Positions 17,597-26,833 of a DNA stretch of 64,000 nt are shown here, in pieces. The first letter of the stretch is position 1; every line of letters starts with the position of its first letter. The stretch is taken from the NCBI RefSeq assembly GCF_035610345.1, contig NZ_CP141212.1:2831001-2895000 (forward strand), given 5' to 3'. Made by a program: the position numbers and the translations under genes. The notes under the pieces are model-generated. The model made no database searches. It had not been told where the DNA came from and saw only the letters and a list, made by a program, of their open reading frames with translations. The stretch comes from Sinorhizobium meliloti. Lineage in GTDB: Bacteria; Pseudomonadota; Alphaproteobacteria; Rhizobiales; Rhizobiaceae.

Positions 17597-18661
17597 TCAG
17601 ATGCGGACCTCGGTCTCGGCATCGAACACGTGCACCTTGGAGGGTGGGATCGCAAAGCGAACCTCGGCGCCCTCCGAAAACCGCTCCGCCTTGTCGACGA
17701 CCGCGACGAAGCTTCCCTCCGGGCCCTGGCAGAAAAGCTGCGCGTCATGGCCAAGCCGCTCGGTGAGGATCGCTTTGGCTGCAAGCGGACCTGCGGCATC
17801 GACCACCACGTCGGTCGGGCGCAGGCCGAGGACGACCTTCCTGCCCGGCTTCAAAGCCGGGGACGCCTCCACGGCCAGCCGTCCGGCCGCCGTATCGACG
17901 GCGGGAGCGCCATTGTCCGCCACCACGGTTCCGGGGAGGAAGTTGATGGACGAAGAGCCGATGAAGTCTGCAACATATTTGCTGGCGGGCCGGTCGTAGA
18001 CGTCGTCGGGCGAGCCGATCTGCTCGATCTTGCCCGCGCGCATGACGACGATCTTGTCGGCCATGGTCATGGCTTCGATCTGGTCATGGGTGACGTAGAT
18101 AGTGGTGGTCTTCAGCCGGTTGTGCAGCTGGCGGATTTCCGTGCGCATATGAGCGCGCAGCTTGGCATCTAGATTCGACAGCGGCTCGTCGAACAGGAAC
18201 ACCTCCGCCTCGCGCACCATGGCGCGACCCATGGCGACGCGCTGGCGCTGGCCGCCGGAAAGCTCCTTAGGATAACGATCGAGATAGGGGGTGAGGTTGA
18301 GGGTTGCGGCCGCCCATTCCACCCGCTCCTTGATCTCCGCGGAAGGAACCTTCGCCACTTCCAGGCTGAAGGCGATGTTGTCGTAGACCTTCATCGTCGG
18401 ATAGAGCGCGTAGTTCTGGAAGACCATGGCGATCGAACGGTCACGCGGATGCACGTCGTTCACACGCTTTCCGCCGATCATGAGATCGCCTTCGCTGACG
18501 GCCTCGAGGCCGGCCGTCATTCTGAGCAAGGTCGTCTTGCCGCAGCCCGACGGTCCGAGCAGGACCACGAATTCGTGGTCCTCGATTCGGAAGGAGATGT
18601 CGCGCATGATCGTGACGGCACCGAAGGACTTGCCGATATTCTGATATTCCACGGTCGCCAT
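17597..18661 (-). CDS. sugar ABC transporter ATP-binding protein (MalK/UgpC type)
   Basis: 354 residues. Walker A is GPSGCGKTT, the Q-loop is in VFQNYALYP, the signature is LSGGQRQRVAMGRAM, Walker B is VFLFDEPLSNLDA, and the H-loop is VTHDQ. The C-terminal 110 residues form the TOBE/MDR regulatory domain seen in MalK- and UgpC-type ATPases. It energises the importer formed by the binding protein at 19560-21056 and the permeases at 21125-22895. An SDR gene lies between it and the rest of the transporter. The ATG is preceded by AGGGAG. Confidence 0.92.
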   Translation of the reverse strand: MATVEYQNIGKSFGAVTIMRDISFRIEDHEFVVLLGPSGCGKTTLLRMTAGLEAVSEGDLMIGGKRVNDVHPRDRSIAMVFQNYALYPTMKVYDNIAFSLEVAKVPSAEIKERVEWAAATLNLTPYLDRYPKELSGGQRQRVAMGRAMVREAEVFLFDEPLSNLDAKLRAHMRTEIRQLHNRLKTTTIYVTHDQIEAMTMADKIVVMRAGKIEQIGSPDDVYDRPASKYVADFIGSSSINFLPGTVVADNGAPAVDTAAGRLAVEASPALKPGRKVVLGLRPTDVVVDAAGPLAAKAILTERLGHDAQLFCQGPEGSFVAVVDKAERFSEGAEVRFAIPPSKVHVFDAETEVRI

Positions 18662-18711
18662 CGGTCGTTACTCCCTTGTTCGTTTCGGCCGGCCGTCGCG
18701 GCAGCACTGTC

Positions 18712-19437
18712 TCAATACTTCTGCCGCGTCGGCGTGATGACGATTTCCTGAACGATCGCGCGTTGCGGCAGCCGATAGGCGTCGAGGATGAGGTCCGCGA
18801 CGATTTCCGCTGAAATACCGCCGCCGATCGCCGCCTTGTTCGCCTTGTAATTGGCAAGAGTGGTCTCGTCCTTCACGTGGTCCAGCACCTCCGTTTCAAT
18901 GATGCCGGGGGAGACGACGATGACGCGCACGTCGTGCGGCGCCAGATATTCGCGCAGACTTTCGGACACCGCGTGGACGAAGAACTTTGTGCCGCAATAG
19001 ACCGTATGGTCCGGGTAGACCTTGCGTCCGGCGATCGAGCTCATCATCACCAGCGTTCCCTGCTTCCGCCCGATCATACCGGATAGCACCGCATGCACGC
19101 TGTTCATCACACCCTTGGTGTTGATGTCGATCATCTCGTCCCATTCTTCCGGTGCCTGACGGGCGATGTCGCCGAGCCGTGCGATGCCGGCATTGGCAAA
19201 CATCATGTCGACCGGCCCGAACTTCGCCTCGGCTTCGCCGACCGCATCGGCAAGTGCGGCGCGATCGCGCACGTCCGCCTTCTTCAGAACGGCATTGGGC
19301 AAGTCCAGCGACTCGAGCCGGTCGAGCCTGCGGGCTATGAGCAGCAACGGATGGCCGGCCTTGGAGAAGGCGCGCGCAACGGCCTCTCCAATGCCGGAGC
19401 TGGCGCCAGTGATCGCTATCAGCGGTTTTTCGGGCAT
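18712..19437 (-). CDS. short-chain dehydrogenase/reductase
   Basis: 241 residues starting at an ATG with CAGGGGAT upstream. A classical SDR: ITGASSGIGEAVA, the NAG motif in MFANAGIARLG, the Ser in VMMSSIAGRK and the YxxxK motif YCGTKFF. NADP or NAD dependence cannot be read safely. It lies between the binding-protein and ATPase genes of the same operon, so it probably oxidises the imported polyol or reduces a keto intermediate. The substrate is unknown. Confidence 0.88.
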   Translation of the reverse strand: MPEKPLIAITGASSGIGEAVARAFSKAGHPLLLIARRLDRLESLDLPNAVLKKADVRDRAALADAVGEAEAKFGPVDMMFANAGIARLGDIARQAPEEWDEMIDINTKGVMNSVHAVLSGMIGRKQGTLVMMSSIAGRKVYPDHTVYCGTKFFVHAVSESLREYLAPHDVRVIVVSPGIIETEVLDHVKDETTLANYKANKAAIGGGISAEIVADLILDAYRLPQRAIVQEIVITPTRQKY

Positions 19438-19559
19438 GGTGATCCCCTGTTTTTGCGTTTGTCCGACCGGAAGGGGCACCGCTAAGACGGCGCGCGCTTG
19501 CCGAGGCGCAATGTCGCCGCCGCATTTCGACATGCAGCGGCGCCCCATCCGGATGTGAG

Positions 19560-21056
19560 TCAGCCTTTCAGAACGGTTTCGACCTGCGAGGCGATGTCGT
19601 CCATCGCCTCCTTGGAGGAGCCGTAGCTGCCGGCGAAATACTTGCCGAGGCCGACGGGAATCGTATCGCTCGACAATTGCGCCCATTCCGGCAAGTCCGG
19701 TTCCGAGCCCATGTATTTGTCGATCGTCTCGCGGACGACCGACAAGTGACGGGTCGTGCCGGCGCCGACGCGGGCATTGGCCTTGACGCGCGGGTCGTCA
19801 TAGACCGAGGCGCGGGTGGGGCCGGTGCCGCCGCCGAGCGTAGTGATGAGGGCCTGCGTGTCGGCGCAGGTGGCCCATTGCATGAAGATCCAAGCCGCAT
19901 CCGGGCTTTTCGAATATCTGGACACCGCCAGCGACGAGCCGCCCTGGTGGCCGGTACCGGGGATTTCGCCGTAGCCGCATTCTTCGGGCTTCCTGAGCGC
20001 GGCCGGCTGCGGCGGGACGACCGCCTCGCAGAGGCCGGAAACTTTGGTCTGGCTGGCATCGTCGAAATAGGGAAAGAACTCGCCCCAGGAGAGCATGGAG
20101 GCGGCAACCCCCTGAGCGATCGCCTGGCCCTGGCCGTCCCAGGTCCACTGGTCGACACCCGGCGGCATGGTTTCCTTGAGCCTGGTGTAATAGTCGAGCG
20201 CGGCGATGCCCCGTTCGTCGTTGCCGACGAACTTCTTGTCGGCATTGAAGATCGAGCCGCCATTTCCCCAGAGCATGGAGGTCCACTCACACTCCAGCGC
20301 ATAGTGGCCCGACTTCATCTGCCCTGCATAGCCGTAGAGGTTCGGCCCCATTTCCTTCGTGATGGCGGCGGAATTGTTCAGCAGGTCCTCGAACGTCGTC
20401 GGCGCCTTGAGACCGAGCTTTTCGTAGATGTCCTTTCGGTAGATCATGATGAAGATGGGAATGTCGTAGGGAACGCCAACCCAGCGATCCTCATACTTGG
20501 CGATGCCGTCGACGAGCGCCGGCATGAAATCGTCGATGTTGTAGTTCGGCATGGCGAGGTCTGGCTTGTCCTGAAGCTGCTCGCGCGGATCGAATACGTC
20601 CTGGCTGAAGGATGCCGACCAGCTCTGGTCGATGTAATAGAGATCGTAGGTTCCGAGCGAAGAGGCCACGTCGAGCGTCAGCTTCTGCAGAACCTGTTCG
20701 AGCGGCAGGACCTCGATCTCGACCCTGATACCGGTCGCTTCCTCGAAATATTTCTTCAGCTGCGAATTGATGGCGTTCGACGGCGGAGTGGATTCCGTGG
20801 CGAGCTTCAACGTCGTTCCCGCAAAGGGCTTGGCGACGTCCTTGAGCCAGGAGATCACCTCGGCCGACGGCTGAAGCTGTTCCTGGGCGAGCGCCCTGCT
20901 TAGGCCGAAGGGGCGGTTGCCGAAACCCATTCCGAGCGCGGTTGCGCCGAGGCCGAGCGTGCCGGCGGCGCGCAGGAAGCTGCGGCGGTCGATCTGGCCG
21001 CGGACGAAGCGGTCGGTCACAGACGCGAGATAAAACTTTCTGTCTTTCTCTTTCAT
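19560..21056 (-). CDS. sugar ABC transporter substrate-binding protein with a Tat-type signal
   Basis: 498 residues from an ATG with an excellent GAGGAGG site. The N-terminus carries a twin-arginine motif (DRRSFLRAAGTLGLG) and a hydrophobic stretch to about residue 55, which suggests Tat export. The mature part is a family 1-type extracellular solute-binding protein (TLKLATESTPPSN, YDLYYIDQSW, WAQLSSDTIP). It delivers the substrate to permeases encoded 68 bases upstream in the operon. Its size (about 440 mature residues) fits sugar, polyol or glycerol-phosphate binders; the ligand is unknown. Confidence 0.9.
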   Translation of the reverse strand: MKEKDRKFYLASVTDRFVRGQIDRRSFLRAAGTLGLGATALGMGFGNRPFGLSRALAQEQLQPSAEVISWLKDVAKPFAGTTLKLATESTPPSNAINSQLKKYFEEATGIRVEIEVLPLEQVLQKLTLDVASSLGTYDLYYIDQSWSASFSQDVFDPREQLQDKPDLAMPNYNIDDFMPALVDGIAKYEDRWVGVPYDIPIFIMIYRKDIYEKLGLKAPTTFEDLLNNSAAITKEMGPNLYGYAGQMKSGHYALECEWTSMLWGNGGSIFNADKKFVGNDERGIAALDYYTRLKETMPPGVDQWTWDGQGQAIAQGVAASMLSWGEFFPYFDDASQTKVSGLCEAVVPPQPAALRKPEECGYGEIPGTGHQGGSSLAVSRYSKSPDAAWIFMQWATCADTQALITTLGGGTGPTRASVYDDPRVKANARVGAGTTRHLSVVRETIDKYMGSEPDLPEWAQLSSDTIPVGLGKYFAGSYGSSKEAMDDIASQVETVLKG

Positions 21057-21124
21057 GTCTTCCTCCTCTATCGGCGCCGGAAATGGCCCCGATCTCTCCT
21101 GTTGTCGGCGCGAGCGCCGCATTC

Positions 21125-22006
21125 TCACTGCTTCAGCGAACCCATCGTCAGGCCACGGACGAGGTGGCGTTGAACGAGCAGGATCACGACGAAGGCGGGC
21201 ACGATCGCCGCTGCCCCGAGGGCGGCCATGTTGCCCCAGGCCGTTCCGATCGATGTCACGAAGGTCGACGACACGACCGGCACGGTCTTCAGCCCGGTCT
21301 GCGTCAGGGTCAGGACGAAGAGAAACTCCGTCCACGAGAAGATGAAGCAAAGTACGGCGGTAGCGGCGATGCCGCCCTTGGCCATCGGCAGCACGATGCG
21401 TCGGAAGATCGTCCAGCGCGACGCGCCGTCGAGCAGCGCGCTCTCGTCGATCTCCGCCGGTATGTCGTCGAAGAAGCTCTTCAGAAGCAGTACCGCCAGC
21501 GGCAGGTTCATGAGACCGTGCACGAGGATGACACCCGTATAGGTATCGAGCAGGTTGAACTGCTTGAATATGAAGAACATCGGGATCGCCACCGCTACCG
21601 GCGGCATCATGCGGGTCGACAGCACCCAGTTGACGAATTCATGGCGGCCGCGGAAATGCATGCGCGACAGTGCATAGGAGGCAAGTGTCGCGACCACGAT
21701 CGCCAGCACAGTCGAGCAGGATGCGACGACGATCGAATCCCAAAGGCGCGGCCCCATGTAGAAGTTGCCGCCACCCGGCGTTACGGCTTCCTGGCTGCCG
21801 AAGCCGAAACCCAGCGATATGCCGAAGACTTGCTCGAAATTCCTCACGGTCGGCTGGAAGCCGAAGAAAATCGGTGGCCAGTTGAAGATGTCCTTTGCGT
21901 CGCGGAAGGCGACCGATGTCCAGAAATAGATCGGGAAGAAGAAGGCTCCGACGACGAGCCAACCGGCAATGGTGCGCAGCGTGCGGGCGAAAGCGCTCTG
22001 ATGCAT
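21125..22006 (-). CDS. sugar ABC transporter permease (MalG type)
   Basis: 293 residues with about six membrane segments, the first at residues 14-32. The cytoplasmic coupling loop is EIDESALLDGASRWTIFRRIVLPMA (EAA motif). It starts one base after the stop of the other permease gene (TAA-C-ATG), so the two are coupled. It forms the inner-membrane channel with that partner and uses the ATPase at 17597-18661. Confidence 0.92.
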   Translation of the reverse strand: MHQSAFARTLRTIAGWLVVGAFFFPIYFWTSVAFRDAKDIFNWPPIFFGFQPTVRNFEQVFGISLGFGFGSQEAVTPGGGNFYMGPRLWDSIVVASCSTVLAIVVATLASYALSRMHFRGRHEFVNWVLSTRMMPPVAVAIPMFFIFKQFNLLDTYTGVILVHGLMNLPLAVLLLKSFFDDIPAEIDESALLDGASRWTIFRRIVLPMAKGGIAATAVLCFIFSWTEFLFVLTLTQTGLKTVPVVSSTFVTSIGTAWGNMAALGAAAIVPAFVVILLVQRHLVRGLTMGSLKQ

Positions 22007-22007
22007 G

Positions 22008-22895
22008 TTACCACCTCACCTTTGCAACGCGGATGAATGTGTTGGCAATGACCATGACGATGACCAGGCTCGTCAGACTCAGCGTGGCGCCGTAGCCCCA
22101 CTTCAGGAACGAGAAGGTCTGCTGCCAGGCATAGAGGCTGACCGTATAGGTGGCGGTGCCTGGCCCGCCCGAGGTCATGACGAAGACGTAGTCGAACACG
22201 CGGAAGAGGTCGATGCCGCGCAGCAGCACCGCGACAGCGATGACGCGCGACATCATCGGCAGCGTCAGCCGGCGGAACATCTGCCAGGACGATGCGCCGT
22301 CGATCATCGCCGCCTCGTAAGGCTCCGCCGGCAGCGAGCGAAGCCCGGCCAGGAAGATCAGCACCATGAACGGCGTCCATTGCCAGACTTCCGCGATCAG
22401 AACCCCGATCAGCGCGAGCGAGGACGTGGCAAGCATCGGCGTCGCCTTGTCGAGCAGGCCGACGAGGCCCAGCAGATAGGAGAGCGCCCCGAACTGCGAA
22501 TCCTCCATCAGGAGAAACATCATGCCGGCAATGGCGGGGGGGATGACCAGCGTCATAGAAAGCACCGCGCGCAGCATCCCGAAACCCGGCAGTTCGGCGT
22601 CGAGGAGAAGCGCGATCGCCATGCCGAGGACGATTTCGATCGTCAGGGCCACGGCGAAATAGAGGAACGTGACACCAAGTGCACCCCAGAAGCGACTGTC
22701 GTTCCAAAGTTGAATCCAGTTGTCGACGCCGACGAACTTGAGTCCTCGGCTCTTCGGCACGAATTCGTGGAAGCTCAGCCAGACATTGTAGATGAACGGA
22801 TAGATGGTGAAGACGGCGAGCAGCGCGACAAGCGGCAGGAGCCACGGCCACGGCGAATCCGAGATCGCGATGCGTTTTACCTGTGCAATCGACAT
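22008..22895 (-). CDS. sugar ABC transporter permease (MalF/UgpA type)
   Basis: 295 residues with six predicted membrane segments, the first at about residues 15-38. The EAA loop is EPYEAAMIDGASSWQMFRRLTLPMM. The ATG has a strong GGGAGGAGAAGG site. A hairpin at 22962-22982 lies between this gene and the upstream glpD-like gene and may set different expression of enzymes and transporter. Confidence 0.92.
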   Translation of the reverse strand: MSIAQVKRIAISDSPWPWLLPLVALLAVFTIYPFIYNVWLSFHEFVPKSRGLKFVGVDNWIQLWNDSRFWGALGVTFLYFAVALTIEIVLGMAIALLLDAELPGFGMLRAVLSMTLVIPPAIAGMMFLLMEDSQFGALSYLLGLVGLLDKATPMLATSSLALIGVLIAEVWQWTPFMVLIFLAGLRSLPAEPYEAAMIDGASSWQMFRRLTLPMMSRVIAVAVLLRGIDLFRVFDYVFVMTSGGPGTATYTVSLYAWQQTFSFLKWGYGATLSLTSLVIVMVIANTFIRVAKVRW

Positions 22896-22961
22896 TGCCT
22901 TCTCCTCCCACGGACGCCAGTCGCGGCGGTAACCCGCCCTGGTCCGTCCCCTCCGACAATT

Positions 22962-22982
22962 CGACGGTGCGGAACACCGTCG
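22962..22982 (-). terminator. hairpin inside the polyol operon (possible attenuator or stabiliser)
   Basis: CGACGGTG / CACCGTCG is an 8-bp stem with a 5-base loop, between the glpD-like and permease genes. No T-run follows, so full termination is unlikely. Confidence 0.45.
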
Positions 22983-23016
22983 TCCCCTCGTGCGCCCGCT
23001 TTCCCCGGAAGCGGTC

Positions 23017-24552
23017 CTAGCCTGCCGCGCGCGCCGCCTCGCCGCTGCGGCGCCGTTCCTGCATGTATCTGTCGAGCGCCTCTATCTCCTCGCTCGTCAT
23101 CCGCAGTCCCGACTTCGTGCGCCGCCAGACTGCGTCGGCAGCCGTCAGTGCAAACTCGCGCTCCATCAGGAAGATGATTTCCGCCTCGGTCATGGAGCCG
23201 CCGAAGTCGCGGCCGAGATGGGCGCGCTCCCGTGCCTTGCCGAGAATGCCGCGTGCCTCCAGTCCGTAATGACGCACCAGTCGGCGCGCCTCCCGCCAGG
23301 TGAGATAGGGATGCTCTGAGAGAATGGATCTTGCGAGATCGTCGGCCGTTCCAACCGGAAAGGCGCCACCCGGAAGCGGCTGCGCCGCCGTCCAGCCCCG
23401 CTGCCTGTTCCACTCGGGAAAGACCGTCGCGAGCTGTTCCAGGACATCCTCGGCCAGGCAGCGATAGGTGGTGATCTTGCCGCCGAAGATGGAGAGTAAC
23501 GGCGCCTGCGCTTCCGGCCGATCGAGCTCCAGCACGTAATCGCGCGTCGTCTCCTGCGCGTCGGCCGCGCCGTCATCGAACAGAGCGCGCACGCCGGAAT
23601 AGGTCCAGACGACGTCGGCTGCGGAAAGATCGGCACGGAAATAGGACGATGCTGCGGTCAGCAGGTAATCTATCTCCTCCGCCGACGCGGTGACCTCTTC
23701 GGGAGCGTGCCTGTAATCCCGATCGGTCGTGCCGATGAGGGTGAAATCCTCCTCATAGGGAATAGCGAAGAAGATGCGGCCGTCCGGATTCTGAAAGATA
23801 TAGCAACGGTCGTGCTCGTAGAGCTTCCTGACGACGATGTGACTGCCCTGAACCAGGCGTACGCGGCCCGCCGCACCGACGCCCGCGACCTCGGACACGA
23901 TCCTGTCGGCCCAAGGGCCCGCGGCGTTGACGAGGGCGCGAGCCGTCGCTTCGCTCTTCAGGCCGGTCTCGGCATCTTCGAAAGTCAGCCTCCAGAGACC
24001 GCCTTCGCGGCGAGCGGCGACGCAGCGTGTACGCACCCTGATGTCGGCGCCTCTCATCGCCGCATCGCGCGCATTGAGTACGACGAGTCGGTTATCCTGC
24101 ACCCAGCAGTCGGAATATTCGAACCCAACTGACGAGACGTCGCGCAGCGGCTCCCCTGCAGGGTGGTTCCTCAGCCGCACGGTCTGCGTTGCCGGCAAGA
24201 GCTTGCGCCCGCCCAGATGATCGTAGAGGAACAGGCCGAGCCGCAGCAGCCAGGCGGGACGCAATCCCTTGCGGTGCGGCAACACGAAACGCAGCGGCCA
24301 GATGATATGCGGCGCGATTCCCCAGAGCCGCTCGCGCTCTTCCAGAGCATGGCGGACCAGTCGAAACTCGTAGTGCTCCAGGTAGCGCAGGCCACCATGA
24401 ATGAGTTTGGTGGAGGCCGAGGATGTGGCCGAACCGAGATCGGATTGTTCGGTGAGCAGGACCCTCAGACCGCGGCCAGCCGCATCGCGGGCGACGCCTG
24501 CTCCGTTGATGCCGCCGCCGATAATGGCAATGTCGAAGGCCGCTCCCTTCAT
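23017..24552 (-). CDS. FAD-dependent glycerol-3-phosphate dehydrogenase family protein (GlpD/EryB-like)
   Basis: 511 residues. FAD-binding motif IAIIGGGINGAGVARDAAGRG, followed by the GlpD signatures SSASTKLIHGGLRYLE and FVLPHRKG. GlpD oxidises glycerol-3-phosphate to DHAP and feeds the quinone pool. The erythritol enzyme EryB belongs to the same family and oxidises a polyol phosphate. Its ATG overlaps the HAD gene stop (ATGA). Together with an FGGY kinase and a SorC regulator, as in ery operons, it could be a polyol-phosphate dehydrogenase instead of a second GlpD. The choice is not settled by sequence. Confidence 0.85.
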   Translation of the reverse strand: MKGAAFDIAIIGGGINGAGVARDAAGRGLRVLLTEQSDLGSATSSASTKLIHGGLRYLEHYEFRLVRHALEERERLWGIAPHIIWPLRFVLPHRKGLRPAWLLRLGLFLYDHLGGRKLLPATQTVRLRNHPAGEPLRDVSSVGFEYSDCWVQDNRLVVLNARDAAMRGADIRVRTRCVAARREGGLWRLTFEDAETGLKSEATARALVNAAGPWADRIVSEVAGVGAAGRVRLVQGSHIVVRKLYEHDRCYIFQNPDGRIFFAIPYEEDFTLIGTTDRDYRHAPEEVTASAEEIDYLLTAASSYFRADLSAADVVWTYSGVRALFDDGAADAQETTRDYVLELDRPEAQAPLLSIFGGKITTYRCLAEDVLEQLATVFPEWNRQRGWTAAQPLPGGAFPVGTADDLARSILSEHPYLTWREARRLVRHYGLEARGILGKARERAHLGRDFGGSMTEAEIIFLMEREFALTAADAVWRRTKSGLRMTSEEIEALDRYMQERRRSGEAARAAG

Positions 24553-25361
24553 GCCGCGTCCCTCCCCGACCGGGCGTCGAGGATGTGGTTCGCAACCTCG
24601 ACGAAGCCGTGACCTCCCTCGCGGGCCGCCACATAGGCCGGCTCCGCCTCGATGCGACCTTTGAAGGAGAGCACGTTCGCAACGCCACAGGCATTGGGGA
24701 AGAAGCCGAACATAGGCGCATCGTTCGGGCTGTCGCCGACGAAAACGATCGTCTCGCGCTCGCTGTCGATGTCGACGCCCAGAATGTCGGCGGCGAAGCG
24801 ACGCGTCGTGGTCAGCTTGTCATAGGCGCCATACCAGCCGTTGACATGGATGGAAGAGATCTTGGCGACGGCACCCTCCTCCTCGAAGATGCGCTTGATC
24901 CGGTCCACCTCCGATGCCGGGAGCGCCGGCACGTCCTCGCAAAAATCGATGGCGAGATCGGCCTCTCGGTAGAGCTGATCGGCAGAGACCGCTGCGCCGC
25001 GCACTTCCGCGAGGATACGGGCGCTCACCTGGCTGAGCTTCTCGCGGTCGGCGGCACGCTGGGCTTCGGCGATAGCGAAGCGGCGGTGCATGCGATGCTC
25101 CGTCTGGTCGTAGGCGAAATAGAAGGCGCCATTTTCGCCGACAACTCCCGCGACCGGCCACATGCGGGCGATCATGTCGCACCAGCCGGCCGGTCGCCCT
25201 GTAATCGGGGCAACGGCAACGCCCGCCTCGGCCAGGCGCTCGACGGCGTCGTAAGCGGCGGCCGGCAGCCGGCCTTCGTTGGTCAGTGTGTCGTCGATGT
25301 CGGCAAAGAGCACCTTGATCCGGGCGGCGACATCGATAGGCATCTCGGCAACCGCGCGCAT
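24549..25361 (-). CDS. HAD superfamily (subclass IIB) phosphatase
   Basis: 270 residues. HAD motif I is LFADIDDTLTNEGR (catalytic DxD), motif II is in APITGRP, and motifs III/IV end in FVGDSPNDAPMF. A Cof-type C2B cap lies between residues about 90 and 195. The start was chosen because GGGGAGG lies ahead of it and the upstream gene's TGA is four bases before the ATG. It probably dephosphorylates a sugar or polyol phosphate of the pathway. Phosphoglycolate- or mannosylglycerate-phosphatase-like activity cannot be excluded. Confidence 0.82.
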   Translation of the reverse strand: MRAVAEMPIDVAARIKVLFADIDDTLTNEGRLPAAAYDAVERLAEAGVAVAPITGRPAGWCDMIARMWPVAGVVGENGAFYFAYDQTEHRMHRRFAIAEAQRAADREKLSQVSARILAEVRGAAVSADQLYREADLAIDFCEDVPALPASEVDRIKRIFEEEGAVAKISSIHVNGWYGAYDKLTTTRRFAADILGVDIDSERETIVFVGDSPNDAPMFGFFPNACGVANVLSFKGRIEAEPAYVAAREGGHGFVEVANHILDARSGRDAA

Positions 25362-25365
25362 CGCC

Positions 25366-26721
25366 TCACGCCTCCCCGGCGGCGAAATCATCGAGGATGC
25401 CCGCGTCGGCGGCGATATCGAGGAAGGTGTAACGGTTGCGCATCTCTCGGCAGTGCAGCACGGCCTCCCGGTAGGTATCGGCCGGCAGCCCGAGGTCGGC
25501 CGCCGTCATCGGGCCGCCGGCATCCCGTAGAAGTCTCTCCATCTCGGCCACCGGCAGAGCGAAAGCCTCCAGCTCCCGGCGCAGCGTCGGCCAGAGTTCG
25601 GAGAGCTTTTCGTTGATCTCGCCGGCGGAAGCTGCATCGAAAATCTTCGGCTGGATTTCGGCGTAGCACTGGGCGGCGATGTCGTCGCCCATACGCCGGG
25701 CCATCTCGGAAGGGTCGATCTTCGTGGGGCGGACGACCGGCGGCTTGTCGCTGTCGAGGAAGATGCGCTGCAGCCGCGCCATGGTCAGCGTTGCTACCCC
25801 CACCTGCTGGCCGTGCAGCGTGCCCGGATGATTTTCGCCGGCAAAGCAGTCGATATAGTGAGATATCTGATGCTCGCCCATCGAGCCGTGGTTCGACATT
25901 CCGGTGAAGGAGACCCCAAAGCCGCAAAGCGTCAGGACGCGATGAAGGTAGCCGTTGGCCTCGATGCGACCTTCGGCAATGCCCGCCGCACGCGCGTTCA
26001 ACGCCCGCTCGTCGGCACCCTGGAGGATATAGGGTACGCTGGAATAGAGACTGCCCGTCAGCCGGTGGGACATCCACCAGTCGATTTGCGCGACAGAGCG
26101 CACGAGGCAATCGGCGAAACCGGCCGCCGAGAGATAGCGAGGCGCCGCGGCAGTGACCGCGAGATCGACGAAAAAGCCGGCCGGCGCATGCGAGGGAAGC
26201 GAGACCTTCAGGCCGTTTTCCAAGGTGATGGAGGCAGTCGTGGAAGTATAGCCGTTCATCGAGGCGGCCGTCGCGAACACGGCGTATCGGCGATTGGTGC
26301 GCCCGGTGACGAATTTGCAGAGGTCGTTGATCGTGCCGGAACCCACCGCGATTACGGCATCCGCCCCTGAAAGCCTTTCGGTCAACGCGCTCACGGCACC
26401 CATATCCGCATGCGGATGGTCAAGAATGACCGCATCGACCGGACCGAGGCTCTTCAGCGCGGATGCGACGCGCCCGCCCATCGCATCCCAGGTGGCTGCG
26501 TCGGATACCACCGCATAGCGTTCGCCCAAGCCGAGGCTGGCGACGAGATCGGCCTCGGCTCCGTCCAGCGATTCCGCAATGGCGATCTTCTCGTAGGGAA
26601 CGCTAGCCGGCCTACCCGTTTCGGGGTTGATCCAATTCCCGGCAAGAATGTCGTCGATGAGGACCGCCCAGCCTCCTTCGGGCGCACATGCGGCGGTGTT
26701 CTGCTGGCTTGCCGTTTCCAT
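25366..26721 (-). CDS. sn-glycerol-1-phosphate dehydrogenase-like protein (AraM/EgsA family)
   Basis: 451 residues. GSGTINDLCKF is the NAD-binding loop and ATAASMNGYTS the following conserved helix. Metal-ligand positions are the Asp in FVDLAVTAAAP plus His in MSNHGSMGEHQ and GTLHGQQVG. This is the AraM family, whose Bacillus member makes sn-glycerol-1-phosphate from DHAP; it is related to iron-containing polyol dehydrogenases. It is the first gene of the ten-gene minus-strand operon, and its ATG faces the SorC regulator across 112 bases. In catabolic clusters the enzyme may act on another polyol phosphate, so the substrate is open. Confidence 0.82.
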   Translation of the reverse strand: METASQQNTAACAPEGGWAVLIDDILAGNWINPETGRPASVPYEKIAIAESLDGAEADLVASLGLGERYAVVSDAATWDAMGGRVASALKSLGPVDAVILDHPHADMGAVSALTERLSGADAVIAVGSGTINDLCKFVTGRTNRRYAVFATAASMNGYTSTTASITLENGLKVSLPSHAPAGFFVDLAVTAAAPRYLSAAGFADCLVRSVAQIDWWMSHRLTGSLYSSVPYILQGADERALNARAAGIAEGRIEANGYLHRVLTLCGFGVSFTGMSNHGSMGEHQISHYIDCFAGENHPGTLHGQQVGVATLTMARLQRIFLDSDKPPVVRPTKIDPSEMARRMGDDIAAQCYAEIQPKIFDAASAGEINEKLSELWPTLRRELEAFALPVAEMERLLRDAGGPMTAADLGLPADTYREAVLHCREMRNRYTFLDIAADAGILDDFAAGEA

Positions 26722-26766
26722 ACCTTCGTTCCGCGCTCTCAATCTCGTAGCATGTGACAACATGAA

Positions 26767-26780
26767 TTGGCATATGTCAA
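26767..26780. promoter_or_regulatory. candidate SorC-family operator in the divergent promoter
   Basis: TTGGCATATGTCAA is a near-perfect palindrome between the divergent starts at 26721 and 26834. TGACAA recurs at 26754 and TTGACAAATGCC near 26800. The position suits autoregulation and control of the whole cluster. Confidence 0.5.
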
Positions 26781-26833
26781 TACACATGCCAGAGATGATT
26801 GACAAATGCCACCAGGCTCTGCCAGATAGCGCC

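Noticed and set aside
15809..18172. 787-codon plus-strand open frame opposite the aldolase and ATPase genes
   Set aside because: It spans two clearly recognised minus-strand genes and their spacer and has no domain; it is an antisense shadow.
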